From: Pseudonocardia autotrophica
Lineage (GTDB): Bacteria; Actinomycetota; Actinomycetes; Mycobacteriales; Pseudonocardiaceae
Reading direction: 5' to 3'
DNA length: 64,000 nucleotides
Assembly: GCF_003945385.1 (NCBI RefSeq)
Contig: NZ_AP018920.1
Span: 1,054,001-1,118,000 of the forward strand
Numbering within the stretch: the stretch's first letter is position 1; the number at the start of each line of letters is the position of its first letter. The notes beneath the pieces are model-generated. The model did not search any database, was not told the DNA's origin, and saw nothing but the letters and a program-made list of their open reading frames with translations. Shown one piece after another: positions 37,483-46,743 of the stretch. A program made the translations under genes and the position numbers.

Positions 37483-37663
37483 GAACGATGCGCCCCGGTG
37501 CGAACGATGCGGTCCCGTGCGTACACCGCGCACTCCGACCCGGCGGGCGCGCCCGGCCGGTCAGGTACCTATGCAATCCGGTGCGGGCCAGGCGATGGCG
37601 CGCGGGATGCCGCTCGCTCCGGGCCGACGCGGATCAGGGTGCCGCGAGCAGGCGCGACGCGGG

Positions 37664-38632
37664 TCAGGAGTTCCGCCGGGCCAGGCGTCGACGGAGCCGG
37701 GCCAGGAGATGCTGGGGCTCGTCGAGGTCCCGCCAGGTCCAGCGCACGACCTCCAGACCGAGCTCCCGCAGGAGATCCTCGCGGATCTTCTCCTCGACGA
37801 CGGCCTGGCGCGGCGTCTGGCCGGGCCGCAGCAACCGGCCGTATTTGATCTCACCGTCGAACTCGCCGACCACCGGCCGGGTGCCGCCCCACCAGAAGTC
37901 GACCGTCGCCAGCCGCTCGCCGTCGCGCCCGGCGATCTCCCGCTGCAAGACCGGCTCGGGCAGCCCGGAGCGGTGGAACAGCAACCGGCTGCGCGACTCC
38001 CCGGGGCTGGCGGAGCGTCCGTCGGCGAACTCGACGACCCGGGCGGCGCGGCCCACCCCGGTGCGTCCGGCGGCGGCCCGCAGCGCCTCGGTGAGCGCCG
38101 CACGGTCCGTGTGCTCGGCGCGCAACGCCGCGTCCGCGACGACGATCGCCTGCGCGAACGGTTGCTCGCGGGCGATGTCGATCGCCGTCCGGGCAGGGGT
38201 GGTGACGGCGAGGCCACCGACGTACGTGACGTCGGTGGCGCTCAACGGGCCTACGTGCAGGTGCAGGTCCCGCCCCCGCCGGGCACCGCTGGGCCGGTCC
38301 CGGGTGAGGTGGACGAGATCGAGCGGGAGATCCCAGACGTCCAGGCCGTGTGCGATGGCCGCCGAGGCGTGGCTGACCACGGCCGGAACGCCGAGCCGGG
38401 CGAGCACCCCGCGCACCGCGAGCAGATGCCGCGCCGGCTCCCGCTCGACGTGCCCGCCGCCGCTCGCGGTCGGCCGGGGGCCCGGGACGTACATTCCCCG
38501 GCAGACCCGGCGCAGCTGCCCCGCACGCAGCGCCGCCGCGATCCCGGAGTCCGCGAGGCCCGCGGCGTGCAGATCGGCCCGGCGGAACGGCCCGGCTCCG
38601 GGCACGGCGTCGAGGAACATGCCCCCAACCAT
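37664..38632 (-). CDS. AbiEi-like/DUF559 domain protein
   Basis: A 322-residue protein. The N-terminal third has the AbiEi-type winged helix (FRRADLHAAGLADSGIAAAL and RRVCRGMYVPG). The middle, VVSHASAAIAHGLDVWDLP and TTPARTAIDIAREQP, is the conserved core of these proteins. The C-terminal domain (about residues 235-315, VDFWWGGTRPVVGEFDGEIK, then EEKIREDLLRELGLEVVRWTW) looks like the DUF559/Vsr endonuclease-like fold. Such proteins are annotated as type IV antitoxin-like, but no AbiEii toxin gene is adjacent. ATG 38632 is used; ATG 38620 is the alternative. Hairpin repeats flank the gene on both sides. Confidence 0.72.
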   Translation of the reverse strand: MVGGMFLDAVPGAGPFRRADLHAAGLADSGIAAALRAGQLRRVCRGMYVPGPRPTASGGGHVEREPARHLLAVRGVLARLGVPAVVSHASAAIAHGLDVWDLPLDLVHLTRDRPSGARRGRDLHLHVGPLSATDVTYVGGLAVTTPARTAIDIAREQPFAQAIVVADAALRAEHTDRAALTEALRAAAGRTGVGRAARVVEFADGRSASPGESRSRLLFHRSGLPEPVLQREIAGRDGERLATVDFWWGGTRPVVGEFDGEIKYGRLLRPGQTPRQAVVEEKIREDLLRELGLEVVRWTWRDLDEPQHLLARLRRRLARRNS

Positions 38633-38951
38633 CCCGCCCCGAGCCACCGTCCGACCCCACGATCCGCGCACCTGTGGACAACTCTCCACCCGCCTGTGGA
38701 TAAACCCTGTGGAGTTCGCACGAGCTCTCCGCGTTCGCACGTCATCCGATCCCGTGCGGATGTTGTGACCCAGTGCGGCCGCGGTGAGCTCGTGCGGACG
38801 GTGTGGCCCGGTGCGGGCGGCGTGGGTGCGGAGGCGGTGAGCTTGTGCGGACGGTGTGACCGGGAGTGGGGGCGGTGAGCTCGTGCGGACGGTGTGATCC
38901 GGTGCGAGCGATGTGCCCCGGTGCGGAGGCTGTGACGCCGTGCCGATCCGC
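38633..38951. other. 319-bp intergenic stretch with repeat cluster C
   Basis: No gene seen. The part next to the AbiEi-like gene holds its promoter region. From 38715 the stretch is made of repeat units related to copies A and B. Confidence 0.7.
38715..38945. repeat. Dispersed hairpin repeat, copy C, with 24-bp units
   Basis: Starts like copies A and B (TTCGCACGAGCTCTCCGCGT, then TTCGCACG and GATCCCGTGCGGA). It continues with three near-identical units GCGGTGAGCTCGTGCGGACG (from 38781, 38834 and 38872), interspersed with shorter GTGCGG units. It lies in the same orientation as A and B on the other side of the AbiEi-like gene. Confidence 0.8.
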
Positions 38952-39173
38952 TCAGGAGTCCGCGGACTCGGCCTCGTTCAGCTTGGTCTCGATGCGTTCG
39001 CGGGCACCGGCGAGCTGCTCATCGCAGCGGCGGGCGAGCGCTTCACCGCGCTCCCAGAGCGCGACGGACTCGTCCAACCCCAGGCCGCCCACCTCGAGCG
39101 CGCGGACGACCTCGACCAGCTCGTCGCGGGCCTGCTCGTAGCCGAGGGTGTCGACGGCGGGTCGCTCGCTCAT
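38952..39173 (-). CDS. xseB: Exodeoxyribonuclease VII small subunit
   Basis: A 73-residue coiled-coil subunit that binds XseA in the exonuclease VII complex, which degrades single-stranded DNA to oligonucleotides. The family pattern [40 protein letters not shown] and a helical C-terminus is clear. Its ATG overlaps the xseA stop by 4 bp (ATGA), so the two are translationally coupled. It is the last gene of a three-gene operon. Confidence 0.92.
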   Translation of the reverse strand: MSERPAVDTLGYEQARDELVEVVRALEVGGLGLDESVALWERGEALARRCDEQLAGARERIETKLNEAESADS

Positions 39174-40438
39174 CCGGTCTCCTCCGGGTCGGTGTTCGAA
39201 TCCGTCACGGTGTCGGTGTCCGCAGCCGTCACGGTCGCGGCGACGGCGCCGTCGGCGACCCGGATCCGCAGTGTGGTCCCGGCCGGGGCGTCGGTCACCG
39301 AGCGCAGCAGCGGTGGCACGCCGTCGGCGGCGCCGGGGATCTGCACGATCGCGTAGCCGCGGGCCAAGGTCGCCGACGGCCCGAGTGCGGTGAGCCGCGC
39401 GGTCAGGTGTCCCAGCTCCGACGAGGAGCGGTCCAGCCTGCGCAGCATCGCCCGGTGGGCCGCCGAACGGGCATCGGCGATCTCGTCCACCCGGGTCTCG
39501 ATCAGCCGGAGCGGGTCGGTGAGCACGGGCCGGGAACGCAGGTCGGCGAGCCTGCGCTGCTCGCGGTCCACCCAGCCGTGCAGCGCCCGCCGCGCCCGGT
39601 CCCGCAGCCCGGAGATCCGGGCCGTCTCCTCGGCGAGATCGGGTACCAGGCTGCGGCCGGCCTCGGTGGGCGTCGAGCACCGGACGTCGGCGACGTGATC
39701 GACCAGCGGGGTGTCCGGTTCGTGCCCGATCGCCGAGACGACCGGGGTACGACAGGCGGCGACCGCCCGGCACAGCGTCTCGTCGGAGAACGGCAGCAGG
39801 TCCTCCACGCTGCCGCCGCCCCGGGCCAGGACGATGACCTGCACGTCCGGGTCGCGGTCGAGTATCTGCAGCGCGCCGACGATCTGTTCGACGGCGAGCC
39901 CGCCCTGCACGGCGACGTTCTCGATCCGGAACCGCACCGCGGGCCAGCGCAGCGTCGCGTTCGTGACGACGTCGTGCTCGGCGGCCGACTCCCGGCCGGT
40001 CACCAGGCCGATGGTGTGCGGCAGCAGCGGCGGACGGCGCTTGAGTGCGGGATCGAACAACCCCTCGGCGGCGAGCAGCCGGCGCAGCCGCTCGATCCGG
40101 GCGAGCAGCTCGCCGAGGCCGACCGCGCGGATCCGGTCGACGCGCAGGCTCAGCGTTCCCCGGCCGAGGTAGAACGACGGCTTGCCGTGCACGATCACCC
40201 GGCTGCCCTCGGACACCGCGCCGCCGGACTCACGGACCAGCGCGGCGGGGGCGATGAGCTGCAGCGAGACGTCAGCCGCCGGATCCCGCAGGGTCAGGAA
40301 CGCCGTGGAGGACCGGGCGTTCACCTGCGCGAGCTGGCCCTCCACCCACACCGCTCCGAGGCGGTCCACCCACTCGGCGATCTTGCGGGCGACCGTCCGG
40401 ACCGGCCAGGGGTTCTCCTCCGAGGCCGGGGTGCTCAC
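39170..40438 (-). CDS. xseA: Exodeoxyribonuclease VII large subunit
   Basis: A 422-residue catalytic subunit. An N-terminal OB fold ([20 protein letters not shown], about residues 34-53) is followed by the catalytic domain with [18 protein letters not shown] and [20 protein letters not shown] (20 residues), and a long coiled coil. It degrades single-stranded DNA in both directions together with XseB. GTG start; its first 4 bases overlap the stop of the upstream lipid-droplet-type gene (GTGA). Confidence 0.94.
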   Translation of the reverse strand: MSTPASEENPWPVRTVARKIAEWVDRLGAVWVEGQLAQVNARSSTAFLTLRDPAADVSLQLIAPAALVRESGGAVSEGSRVIVHGKPSFYLGRGTLSLRVDRIRAVGLGELLARIERLRRLLAAEGLFDPALKRRPPLLPHTIGLVTGRESAAEHDVVTNATLRWPAVRFRIENVAVQGGLAVEQIVGALQILDRDPDVQVIVLARGGGSVEDLLPFSDETLCRAVAACRTPVVSAIGHEPDTPLVDHVADVRCSTPTEAGRSLVPDLAEETARISGLRDRARRALHGWVDREQRRLADLRSRPVLTDPLRLIETRVDEIADARSAAHRAMLRRLDRSSSELGHLTARLTALGPSATLARGYAIVQIPGAADGVPPLLRSVTDAPAGTTLRIRVADGAVAATVTAADTDTVTDSNTDPEETG

Positions 40439-41004
40439 TTCTCCTGGGACAGCGTCGCGATCCGGTTCGTCAGCATCGTGACGTGGGCCGGGCGGTTCTC
40501 GTGGGCCGTCTCCCAGGCGAGCAGATCGGACAGGTCGTCGATGCTCAGCGTGCGGAGCTTGCCGCGCAGCTGCGGCAGCGTCATCGTCGGGTACTCGGGC
40601 ACGGCGTACGGCGCGCCGGTGGCGGCCTCCGGACGGTTCGACGCCCCGGCGGGCCGCTCGGGCCGGGCGATCGGGATCCCGGAGCGGGCCGGGCGCAGCG
40701 AGGACACGGTCCCGTTGCGCGGGTCGGTGACGGGCTGCGGCTCGGGCAGGCTCAGGTCCGGGATGTCGTCGTCGAACGTGGCCCAGCTGGGCGCCTCGTC
40801 GGCCGGCCGCAGCGCGCCCAGCGCACGATCACCCTTGATCGCCAGCTCGGTGACCTTCTGCTGCACGCGCATCGACACCTGCAGTGCCTGGCTGACCGCG
40901 GTCACCGGCAGCTCGACGGCGTGCCGGGGCAGTTCACGGGCCTGCTCGACGGCGGTCACGACGAGGCCCGCGGCGATCCGCACGGGGAACGGCAACGGTG
41001 ACAT
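40435..41004 (-). CDS. Lipid droplet-associated protein (Rv1109c-like)
   Basis: A 189-residue protein. Its hydrophobic/amphipathic N-terminus ([20 protein letters not shown], 20 residues) and helices to residue 75 match the actinobacterial lipid-droplet-associated family. The middle is Pro/Arg-rich and variable. The C-terminal [20 protein letters not shown] and [20 protein letters not shown] segments are conserved. ATG 41004 is chosen because GGGGAG at about 41014-41019 is correctly spaced. The 4-bp overlap with xseA marks one operon. Confidence 0.8.
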   Translation of the reverse strand: MSPLPFPVRIAAGLVVTAVEQARELPRHAVELPVTAVSQALQVSMRVQQKVTELAIKGDRALGALRPADEAPSWATFDDDIPDLSLPEPQPVTDPRNGTVSSLRPARSGIPIARPERPAGASNRPEAATGAPYAVPEYPTMTLPQLRGKLRTLSIDDLSDLLAWETAHENRPAHVTMLTNRIATLSQEK

Positions 41005-41106
41005 GCGAGCCATTCTCCCCTGATCGGCGCGCCGGTGTCGCGCGGGGACGGTCGAGCGTGTCACGTAGCGCTGCCCGCGCCGGAGGTGATCCGTACGCTG
41101 GAGACC

Positions 41107-42066
41107 ATGTCCGGTACTGCCAAGCAGGTCCTGCTCGCCAAGCCCCGCGGCTACTGCGCGGGTGTCGACCGCGCCGTCGAGGCGGTGGAGCAGGCGCTCG
41201 ACAAGTACGGCGCCCCGGTGTACGTCCGCAAGGAGATCGTGCACAACAAGCATGTCGTGGAGACCCTGCGCGACCGGGGTGCGATCTTCGTGGAGGAGGC
41301 GTCCGAGGTTCCGGAGGGCGCGCACGTCGTGTTCTCCGCGCACGGTGTCTCGCCCGCGGTGCGGGAGGAGGCGAAGGGCAGGCAGCTGCAGACGATCGAC
41401 GCGACCTGCCCGCTGGTGACCAAGGTGCACCACGAGGCGAAGCGGTTCGCCCGTGAGGACTACGACATCCTGCTGGTCGGCCACGCCGGGCACGAGGAGG
41501 TCGAGGGCACCGCAGGCGAGGCGCCCGAGCACATCCAGCTCGTCGAGTCGGCCGCGGACGTGGACAAGGTCACCGTCCGCGACCCGGACAAGGTCATCTG
41601 GCTGTCCCAGACCACGCTCAGCGTCGACGAGACGATGGAGACCGTGCGCGCGCTGCGCGAGCGTTTCCCCAAGCTGCAGGACCCGCCGTCGGACGACATC
41701 TGCTACGCCACGCAGAACCGTCAGGTCGCGGTGAAGACGATGGCCCCGCGCTGCGACCTGGTGCTGGTCGTCGGGTCGCGGAACTCGTCGAACTCGGTCC
41801 GGCTGGTGGAGGTGGCGCTCGGTGCGGGCGCCGGCGCGTCGTACCTGATCGACTACGCGAAGGAGATCGACGCGAGCTGGCTGGAGGGCGTCGGCACGAT
41901 CGGCGTCACCAGCGGCGCGTCGGTACCCGAGGTGCTGGTGCGCGGCGTCGTCGAGCACCTCGCCGAGCGCGGATTCGGCTCGGTCGAGGAGGTCGACACC
42001 GCCGAGGAGACGCTGGTGTTCTCGCTGCCGCGGGAGCTGCGCCCGGCGCGTGCCGCGGCCCGCTGA
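41107..42066 (+). CDS. ispH: 4-hydroxy-3-methylbut-2-enyl diphosphate reductase
   Basis: A 319-residue iron-sulfur enzyme of the last MEP-pathway step, making IPP and DMAPP. The three cluster cysteines are in KPRGYCAGV (Cys17), [10 protein letters not shown] and [11 protein letters not shown]. Catalytic E-x-x-x-T and histidine motifs VHNKHVV and [10 protein letters not shown] are present. ATG start. It diverges from the xse operon as Rv1110 does, and an intrinsic terminator follows at once. Confidence 0.95.
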   Translation: MSGTAKQVLLAKPRGYCAGVDRAVEAVEQALDKYGAPVYVRKEIVHNKHVVETLRDRGAIFVEEASEVPEGAHVVFSAHGVSPAVREEAKGRQLQTIDATCPLVTKVHHEAKRFAREDYDILLVGHAGHEEVEGTAGEAPEHIQLVESAADVDKVTVRDPDKVIWLSQTTLSVDETMETVRALRERFPKLQDPPSDDICYATQNRQVAVKTMAPRCDLVLVVGSRNSSNSVRLVEVALGAGAGASYLIDYAKEIDASWLEGVGTIGVTSGASVPEVLVRGVVEHLAERGFGSVEEVDTAEETLVFSLPRELRPARAAAR

Positions 42067-42081
42067 CCCCGGACACGACGA

Positions 42082-42114
42082 ACGCCCCGGACCTGATCGG
42101 TCCGGGGCGTTTCT
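42082..42114 (+). terminator. Terminator after ispH
   Basis: ACGCCCCGGACC pairs with GGTCCGGGGCGT around TGATC and is followed by TTCT. An outer ACGAA/TTCGT stem extends it. Confidence 0.8.
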
Positions 42115-42129
42115 CGTTCGTGCGGGAGG

Positions 42130-42672
42130 TCAGCCGCGGGCGGCGTGCACGGCCTGGGCGGAGACCACCTGGACCTGGTCGCCGATCTCCAGGGCGTTGT
42201 ACCAGGTGATGGCGTTCTCCCGGGTGAGCCGGACGCAGCCGGCCGACGGGGTGTCGGTGCGGCCCTCGTGGAACGCGATGCCGCCGTCCTGGAAGAAGAC
42301 CGACCAGGGCATCGGGGCGGGCTCGCCGTTGGTCATCGTGTACTCGCCGCTCTTGTGCAGCTCTTCCTTGCGGTAGACGCGCAGCGAGTGGCCGATCGGC
42401 GTCTCCTTGCCCGGGCCGCCGATCGCGACCGGCACCGGACCGTGGCTGATCGCGCCGTTCTCGAACAGCCAGGACTGCTTCGAGTCCAGATCCACGCAGG
42501 CGCTGGCGGTGATGGTGCACGGGGTGCCCGGCACCAGCGGCTGCTCACGGAACGCCTGCGCGGCCGGGGTACCGGCCAGTGCGGTGCCGACACCGATCAG
42601 CGCGAGCGCCGCGGTCACGAGGGCGACGACGATCGCGGGCCGGGGGGAGCGAGAGCTCCGGGTGGTGGACAT
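42130..42672 (-). CDS. Secreted L,D-transpeptidase (YkuD domain)
   Basis: A 180-residue exported protein with a signal peptide (residues about 1-40). The YkuD domain ends in the catalytic motif with His135 in AFHEGRTD and Cys146 in SAGCVRL. It would form 3-3 cross-links in peptidoglycan or attach proteins to it. It lacks the Ig-like domains of mycobacterial LdtMt2 (about 400 aa), so it is a minimal form. ATG start. It is convergent with ispH. Confidence 0.9.
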   Translation of the reverse strand: MSTTRSSRSPRPAIVVALVTAALALIGVGTALAGTPAAQAFREQPLVPGTPCTITASACVDLDSKQSWLFENGAISHGPVPVAIGGPGKETPIGHSLRVYRKEELHKSGEYTMTNGEPAPMPWSVFFQDGGIAFHEGRTDTPSAGCVRLTRENAITWYNALEIGDQVQVVSAQAVHAARG

Positions 42673-42862
42673 CGTTCTCCAGGTCGTCCGGCTGACGTGC
42701 AGGGCGCGGTGGGGTCACACCGGCTCCTGGTTGTGTGACGCCCGGGTGGGGCGTCGGGTTGCCTCGATTTTCCGGTCCGTCGTGCCGGATCCGGTCACCG
42801 GGGTCCGGCCGTGGCGCTCACCAGTGACAACGTGTGGGGGACGGCCCGGATCCGGTCGCTAC

Positions 42863-43840
42863 TCAGCGACTGCGACGGCGTGTCGCATCCGGGCCGGCAC
42901 CGCGTGTCGCCGATGTCGGCCCGGAGGATCCGCGCCCGGGGACCCGGGAGCCACCGGTGCCGGAGATCCCACCCGCGCCCCCGGTGGACCCGGTGCTGCG
43001 AGCCGAGCCTCCGGTGGACCTGGTGCCGCGAGCCGTGCTCCCGGTCGATCCGGTGCCGCGCGGGGTGCTGCCGGTGCTGCGGGGAGTGCCCCCGGTGCCT
43101 CCGGTGCCACGGGCCGAGCTCCCGGCGCCGCGGACCGCTCCGGCCGGTCGTGTGCCGCGTGCGGAACCGGTGGCCGCGGCGTCCCGCGCGGCGCCGGCGG
43201 CGGGACGCCCGCCGCGCCGGTCGGCGTCCGGCCGGCGGGACCGGGAGTCGGCCCGGTCCTGGCGCCGCTCGGACCGGCTGCGCCGTGGACCGTCCGGATC
43301 GTGCCCGCCCGGGTCCCGGCCGAGCCGGGCCCGCAGCCGGCCGACGGAGTCGTCGGGGCCGAGCCGCTGCCGCAGCAGCCGGAACGCGGCGAGCGCCAGC
43401 ACCGACAGGGTGGTCACGGCCATCGCCGGGAACGCGTTGATCAGCGGGGCGCCTGCCATCAGCACGCTCTGTGTGGTGCCGCCACCGCTGGGTGCCCCGA
43501 TCAGGACCGCGACCACCGGGACGACCACGGCGAGCAGCAACGGCGGCTGCACCGCGGGAAGGAAGATGCCGCGCCTGCGCACCCAGCAGACCGCGAGTAG
43601 GCAGCCGAGCAGGTACGCGACCTCGAAGACCCGGCCCACGGTGCCGATCCGCAGGAAGTCGACCAGGACACCGAGCGCGGTCGCGGCCACGGCGAGGCCG
43701 ATCGCGGCCGACGGCGGGATCCCGAGTACCGGCCGGAGCAGCGAACGCTCCCGGACCGGCCATCCGCCACGGCCGGGCCCCGGAGGCCGGGGGGACGACC
43801 CGCCGGGCCGGCGGGCCGAGCTCGAACGGGTCGTGTTCAC
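42863..43840 (-). CDS. DUF6542 membrane protein with low-complexity tail
   Basis: A 325-residue protein. The N-terminus is basic and Pro-rich, then about four membrane helices follow (residues about 43-150: PSAAIGLAVAATALGVLVDF, the VFEVAYLLGCLLAVC helix and others). The C-terminal half is cytoplasmic, Arg-rich, and ends in Gly/Thr/Ser repeats (GTGSTGSTARGTRSTGGSAR, 20). By order it corresponds to Rv1111c, next to ispH and ychF. Function unknown. GTG start, 4 bp after the rmuC stop, so co-transcribed with rmuC. Confidence 0.75.
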   Translation of the reverse strand: MNTTRSSSARRPGGSSPRPPGPGRGGWPVRERSLLRPVLGIPPSAAIGLAVAATALGVLVDFLRIGTVGRVFEVAYLLGCLLAVCWVRRRGIFLPAVQPPLLLAVVVPVVAVLIGAPSGGGTTQSVLMAGAPLINAFPAMAVTTLSVLALAAFRLLRQRLGPDDSVGRLRARLGRDPGGHDPDGPRRSRSERRQDRADSRSRRPDADRRGGRPAAGAARDAAATGSARGTRPAGAVRGAGSSARGTGGTGGTPRSTGSTPRGTGSTGSTARGTRSTGGSARSTGSTGGAGGISGTGGSRVPGRGSSGPTSATRGAGPDATRRRSR

Positions 43841-43844
43841 CCGG

Positions 43845-45416
43845 TCAGCCTAACTCCCGTCCAGCGGCCTGCCGGGGCCCCTCGCCCGCCGTGCCGTGCT
43901 CGGCGCCGAACGCGTCGCCTCGTGCGTCGTCCGCCCAGGACGACCGGCGGTCGGGCCGGTCGCCGAGCTCGGCGGCCCGGCCGAGATCCTCCAGCGACAC
44001 CAGCGCCTCGCCCGCGGAGGCCACCAGTTCCGGCGCGGACACCGCGCGCGGGGTGCGGTCCACCGTTCCCGGTTCGGCGAGCTCGGTGTCGCTCACCTGC
44101 AGCTCGGTGAACTTGCGGGCGCTCACCAGCACCCGGGCCTCCAGCGAGGAGACCGTGCGGTTGTAGCTCTCCACCACCGAGTCGAGGCTGCGGCCCAGCC
44201 GGGCGACGTGGGTGCCCATCGTGGCGAGGCGGCCGTGCAGCTCGCGGCCGAGCCGGTGCACCTGGGCGGCGTTGCGGGCCAGCGCCTCCTGCCGCCACCC
44301 GTAGGCGACCGTGCGGAGCAGCGCGACCAGCGTGGTCGGCGTCGCAAGCACGACGTTGCGCCCGAAGGCGTGCTCCAGGAGCCCGGGATCCGAGCGCAGC
44401 GCGGCCTCCAGGAACGGGTCGCCCGGCACGAACAGCACCACGAACTCCGGTGTCGGCTCGAAGGCCTCCCAGTAGGCCTTGCCGGCCAGCTGGTCGACGT
44501 GTGTGCGGAGCTGGCGCGCGTGGGCGGTGAGCTTCTGTGCGTGCACGGCCGGGTCGCTCGTCTCGACCGCCTCCAGGTACGCGGCGAACGGCACCTTCGC
44601 GTCGACCACCACCTGCTTGCCGCCGGCCAGCCGGACGATCATGTCGGGGCGGACGCCGCCCCCCTCCCCGTCGGCGCTCACCTGGGTGGAGAAGTCGCAG
44701 TGCTCGACCATCCCGGCCATCTCGGCGACCCGCTGCAGCTGCATCTCGCCCCACCGGCCGCGCACCTGCGGCGCGCGCAGGGCGTTGACCAGCGCCTTCG
44801 TTTCGGTGCCGAGCTTCTCCGAGCTCACCGCCATCGCCCGGACCTGCTCACGCAGCCCCGCGTAGGCGGACTCGCGCTCCTTCTCCACCGAGCGCAGCTG
44901 CCCCTCGACCCGGCCGAGCGCGGCGGAGACCGGATCGAGCAGCTGCTGCACGGCCTTGGCCCGGGCCGTCTCGTCGCCCTGTGCCTTCGCCGACAGCTCG
45001 GCGGTCGCCTCCTTGATCCGGCTCTCGGCCAGTGCGACGAAGGCTTCGTTGTTGCGGGCCAGCGCATCCTGGGAGAGTGCGGCGAACGAGTCCTTCAACC
45101 CGGCCTCGGCCTGGCCGCGGGCCTCCCGCTCGGCGTGCAGCGCCGCGGACGCACCGGCGGCATCGGACTCCGCCCGCCGGGCGCGGGTGGTCGCCTCGTC
45201 GAGCGACTCGTGCAGCTCCTCGATGCGCTCCAGCAGCCCGGTCCGCTCGGCGCGCAGGCCGGCCGCATCGGCTCGGGTGGTCGCGGCGGTGTTCGCCGCG
45301 ACCCGGGCCGCCTCGGACGCATCGGCCCGGAACCGGGCGGAGGCGAGCAGCCAGGTGACGGCACAGGCGATCGCGGCACCGAACAGCGACCCGACGAGAA
45401 GGCTGGTGACATCCAC
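43845..45416 (-). CDS. rmuC: DNA recombination protein RmuC
   Basis: A 523-residue protein. An N-terminal membrane anchor (about residues 5-25) is followed by a coiled coil (residues about 40-150) and the RmuC domain (residues about 190-420). The domain shows VRGRWGEMQLQRVAEMAGM, VVVDAKVPFAAYLEAVE and PGDPFLEAAL, including the PD-(D/E)xK-like D-A-K motif. RmuC limits inversions at short repeats in E. coli. GTG start. The acidic tail is variable. Confidence 0.9.
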   Translation of the reverse strand: MDVTSLLVGSLFGAAIACAVTWLLASARFRADASEAARVAANTAATTRADAAGLRAERTGLLERIEELHESLDEATTRARRAESDAAGASAALHAEREARGQAEAGLKDSFAALSQDALARNNEAFVALAESRIKEATAELSAKAQGDETARAKAVQQLLDPVSAALGRVEGQLRSVEKERESAYAGLREQVRAMAVSSEKLGTETKALVNALRAPQVRGRWGEMQLQRVAEMAGMVEHCDFSTQVSADGEGGGVRPDMIVRLAGGKQVVVDAKVPFAAYLEAVETSDPAVHAQKLTAHARQLRTHVDQLAGKAYWEAFEPTPEFVVLFVPGDPFLEAALRSDPGLLEHAFGRNVVLATPTTLVALLRTVAYGWRQEALARNAAQVHRLGRELHGRLATMGTHVARLGRSLDSVVESYNRTVSSLEARVLVSARKFTELQVSDTELAEPGTVDRTPRAVSAPELVASAGEALVSLEDLGRAAELGDRPDRRSSWADDARGDAFGAEHGTAGEGPRQAAGRELG

Positions 45417-45670
45417 GTCGCGCAGCGTGCACCCGACCTCTGACAGTTTCGGCGAACCCGCAGGTCACGGGCGTGTCCCGGGGTCGATGTTTGACGTTCG
45501 GCGCAATCGGGGACGGCCGGACGGCCCAGTGGGTTGCTTCCGGGCGACCGATCCCACCCCGGGCGAACCGTTCGCCGGGGCACACGTCGTCCCTTGTGTG
45601 AGCAGGTCCCGGCCCACCCGGGCCGGGCATCACGATGCACGAGACCGCGAGGAACGAGAGAGGTAGCCAG

Positions 45671-46207
45671 ATGAACACCCGACTCGCCCGCCCCCGCCGG
45701 AGCACCGGCATCCTCGGACGTGCCGCCGCCGCGGCCGTCCTCGCCGCCGGTGCGGTGCTGGCCCCGGTCGGCGTCGCGCACGCGACGCCCGCCGAGCCGG
45801 CTCCGAGCTCCTGCCGGCCCAACCACGTGAACGCGACGGTCACGCCCGCGCCGTCGAGCGCCGGGCACCGGCACTACTCGGTCGTGCTGACCGCCGCCCC
45901 GGGGACCGCACCGTGCACGATCGCCGGATCGCCGTCGAACGCGGTCTTCAGCCTGAACGGCTCACCGCGTGCGGTGGAGGCGCTGCCGCATGGTGAGCAG
46001 AGCAGAGCGGTCGTGTTCGGCCCCGCCGATCCGGTCGAGTTCGACATCCAGGTGCCGAACGGTCCCGGGCCCGCCCAGGCGAACGAGGTCACCGTCACGC
46101 CGCACTCGCCGGACTCGCCGTTCCCCGGACCGGTCACCGCGCACGGTCCGCTCGCCGTCGACGGCGGAACCCTGATCGGGCCGGTCACCGAGCACCAGCC
46201 GAGCTGA
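45671..46207 (+). CDS. Secreted protein, DUF4232-like
   Basis: A 178-residue exported protein with a signal peptide (residues about 1-39, ending VGVAHA). The mature beta-rich domain has two cysteines (SSCRPN and APCTIAG) and the pattern of a DUF4232-type beta-sandwich: SVVLTAAPGTAPCTIAGSPS, 20 residues, then AVVFGPADPVEF. Such domains are common in secreted actinobacterial proteins of unknown role. ATG at 45671 with GAGAGAGG at 45656-45663. Convergent with ogt. Confidence 0.7.
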   Translation: MNTRLARPRRSTGILGRAAAAAVLAAGAVLAPVGVAHATPAEPAPSSCRPNHVNATVTPAPSSAGHRHYSVVLTAAPGTAPCTIAGSPSNAVFSLNGSPRAVEALPHGEQSRAVVFGPADPVEFDIQVPNGPGPAQANEVTVTPHSPDSPFPGPVTAHGPLAVDGGTLIGPVTEHQPS

Positions 46208-46227
46208 GCCGGCGCCGGTACCGGGGT

Positions 46228-46743
46228 TCAGGAGAGCCGCAGGTCGGCCGACTCGTGATCGAGCAGCCACCGCTTCACGGCCAGTCCGTAGCGGAACCCG
46301 CCGAGCGTTCCGTCGGTGCGCAGCACCCGGTGGCAGGGCACGAACAGGGCGGCCGCGTTGAACGCGCAGGCCCCGGCCGCGGCCCGGACCGCGGCCGGGC
46401 GCCCGGTCTTCTCCGCGTACCCGGTGTAGGTCACCGGGGCACCCGCCGGGACCGTCCGCAGGACGTCCCAGGCGTGCTCGCGGTAGGGCCCGGAGCGCTG
46501 CCGGACCGGCACGTCGTCGATCACCGAGAGGTCGCCGTCGTGGTAGCGGTCGACGGCCTCGCCGATCGGTCCGAGATCGCCCTCGGCGACCCCGGACGGG
46601 GTCAGCGACGAGTGGATCAGCGGGAGCAGCTCGTCCACCGATGCGGTCCAGCCCGAGGCGAGCACGTGGCCGTCGGCGTCGACGACGGCGGTGAAGGGCC
46701 CGGCCGGGGTGTCCCGGGTGGCCCAGACGGCAGTTCCGGTCAT
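46228..46743 (-). CDS. ogt: Methylated-DNA--protein-cysteine methyltransferase
   Basis: A 171-residue O6-alkylguanine-DNA alkyltransferase. The acceptor Cys137 lies in FVPCHRVLRTDG, and VTYTGYAEKTGRPAAVRA carries the DNA-binding helix and arginine finger. It repairs O6-methylguanine by irreversible transfer to itself. Its ATG overlaps the stop of the ada-alkA gene by 4 bp, so direct reversal and base-excision repair of alkylation are made from one mRNA. Confidence 0.93.
   Translation of the reverse strand: MTGTAVWATRDTPAGPFTAVVDADGHVLASGWTASVDELLPLIHSSLTPSGVAEGDLGPIGEAVDRYHDGDLSVIDDVPVRQRSGPYREHAWDVLRTVPAGAPVTYTGYAEKTGRPAAVRAAAGACAFNAAALFVPCHRVLRTDGTLGGFRYGLAVKRWLLDHESADLRLS

Larger units (their letters stand above)
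37115..37663. other. 549-bp intergenic stretch with hairpin repeats
   Basis: No credible gene. It holds two copies of a dispersed hairpin repeat (37198-37261 and 37421-37482), followed by single 19-nt units of the form GTGCGAACGATGCGGTCCC (to about 37530). Between 37141 and 37190 short GCCAGGCCGCG direct repeats occur. Confidence 0.7.

Noticed and set aside
37198..37530. GGGGTTCGATCCC words looking like a tRNA T-arm
   Set aside because: They are the loop region of the hairpin repeat; no acceptor stem, D-arm, anticodon arm or CCA is found around them.
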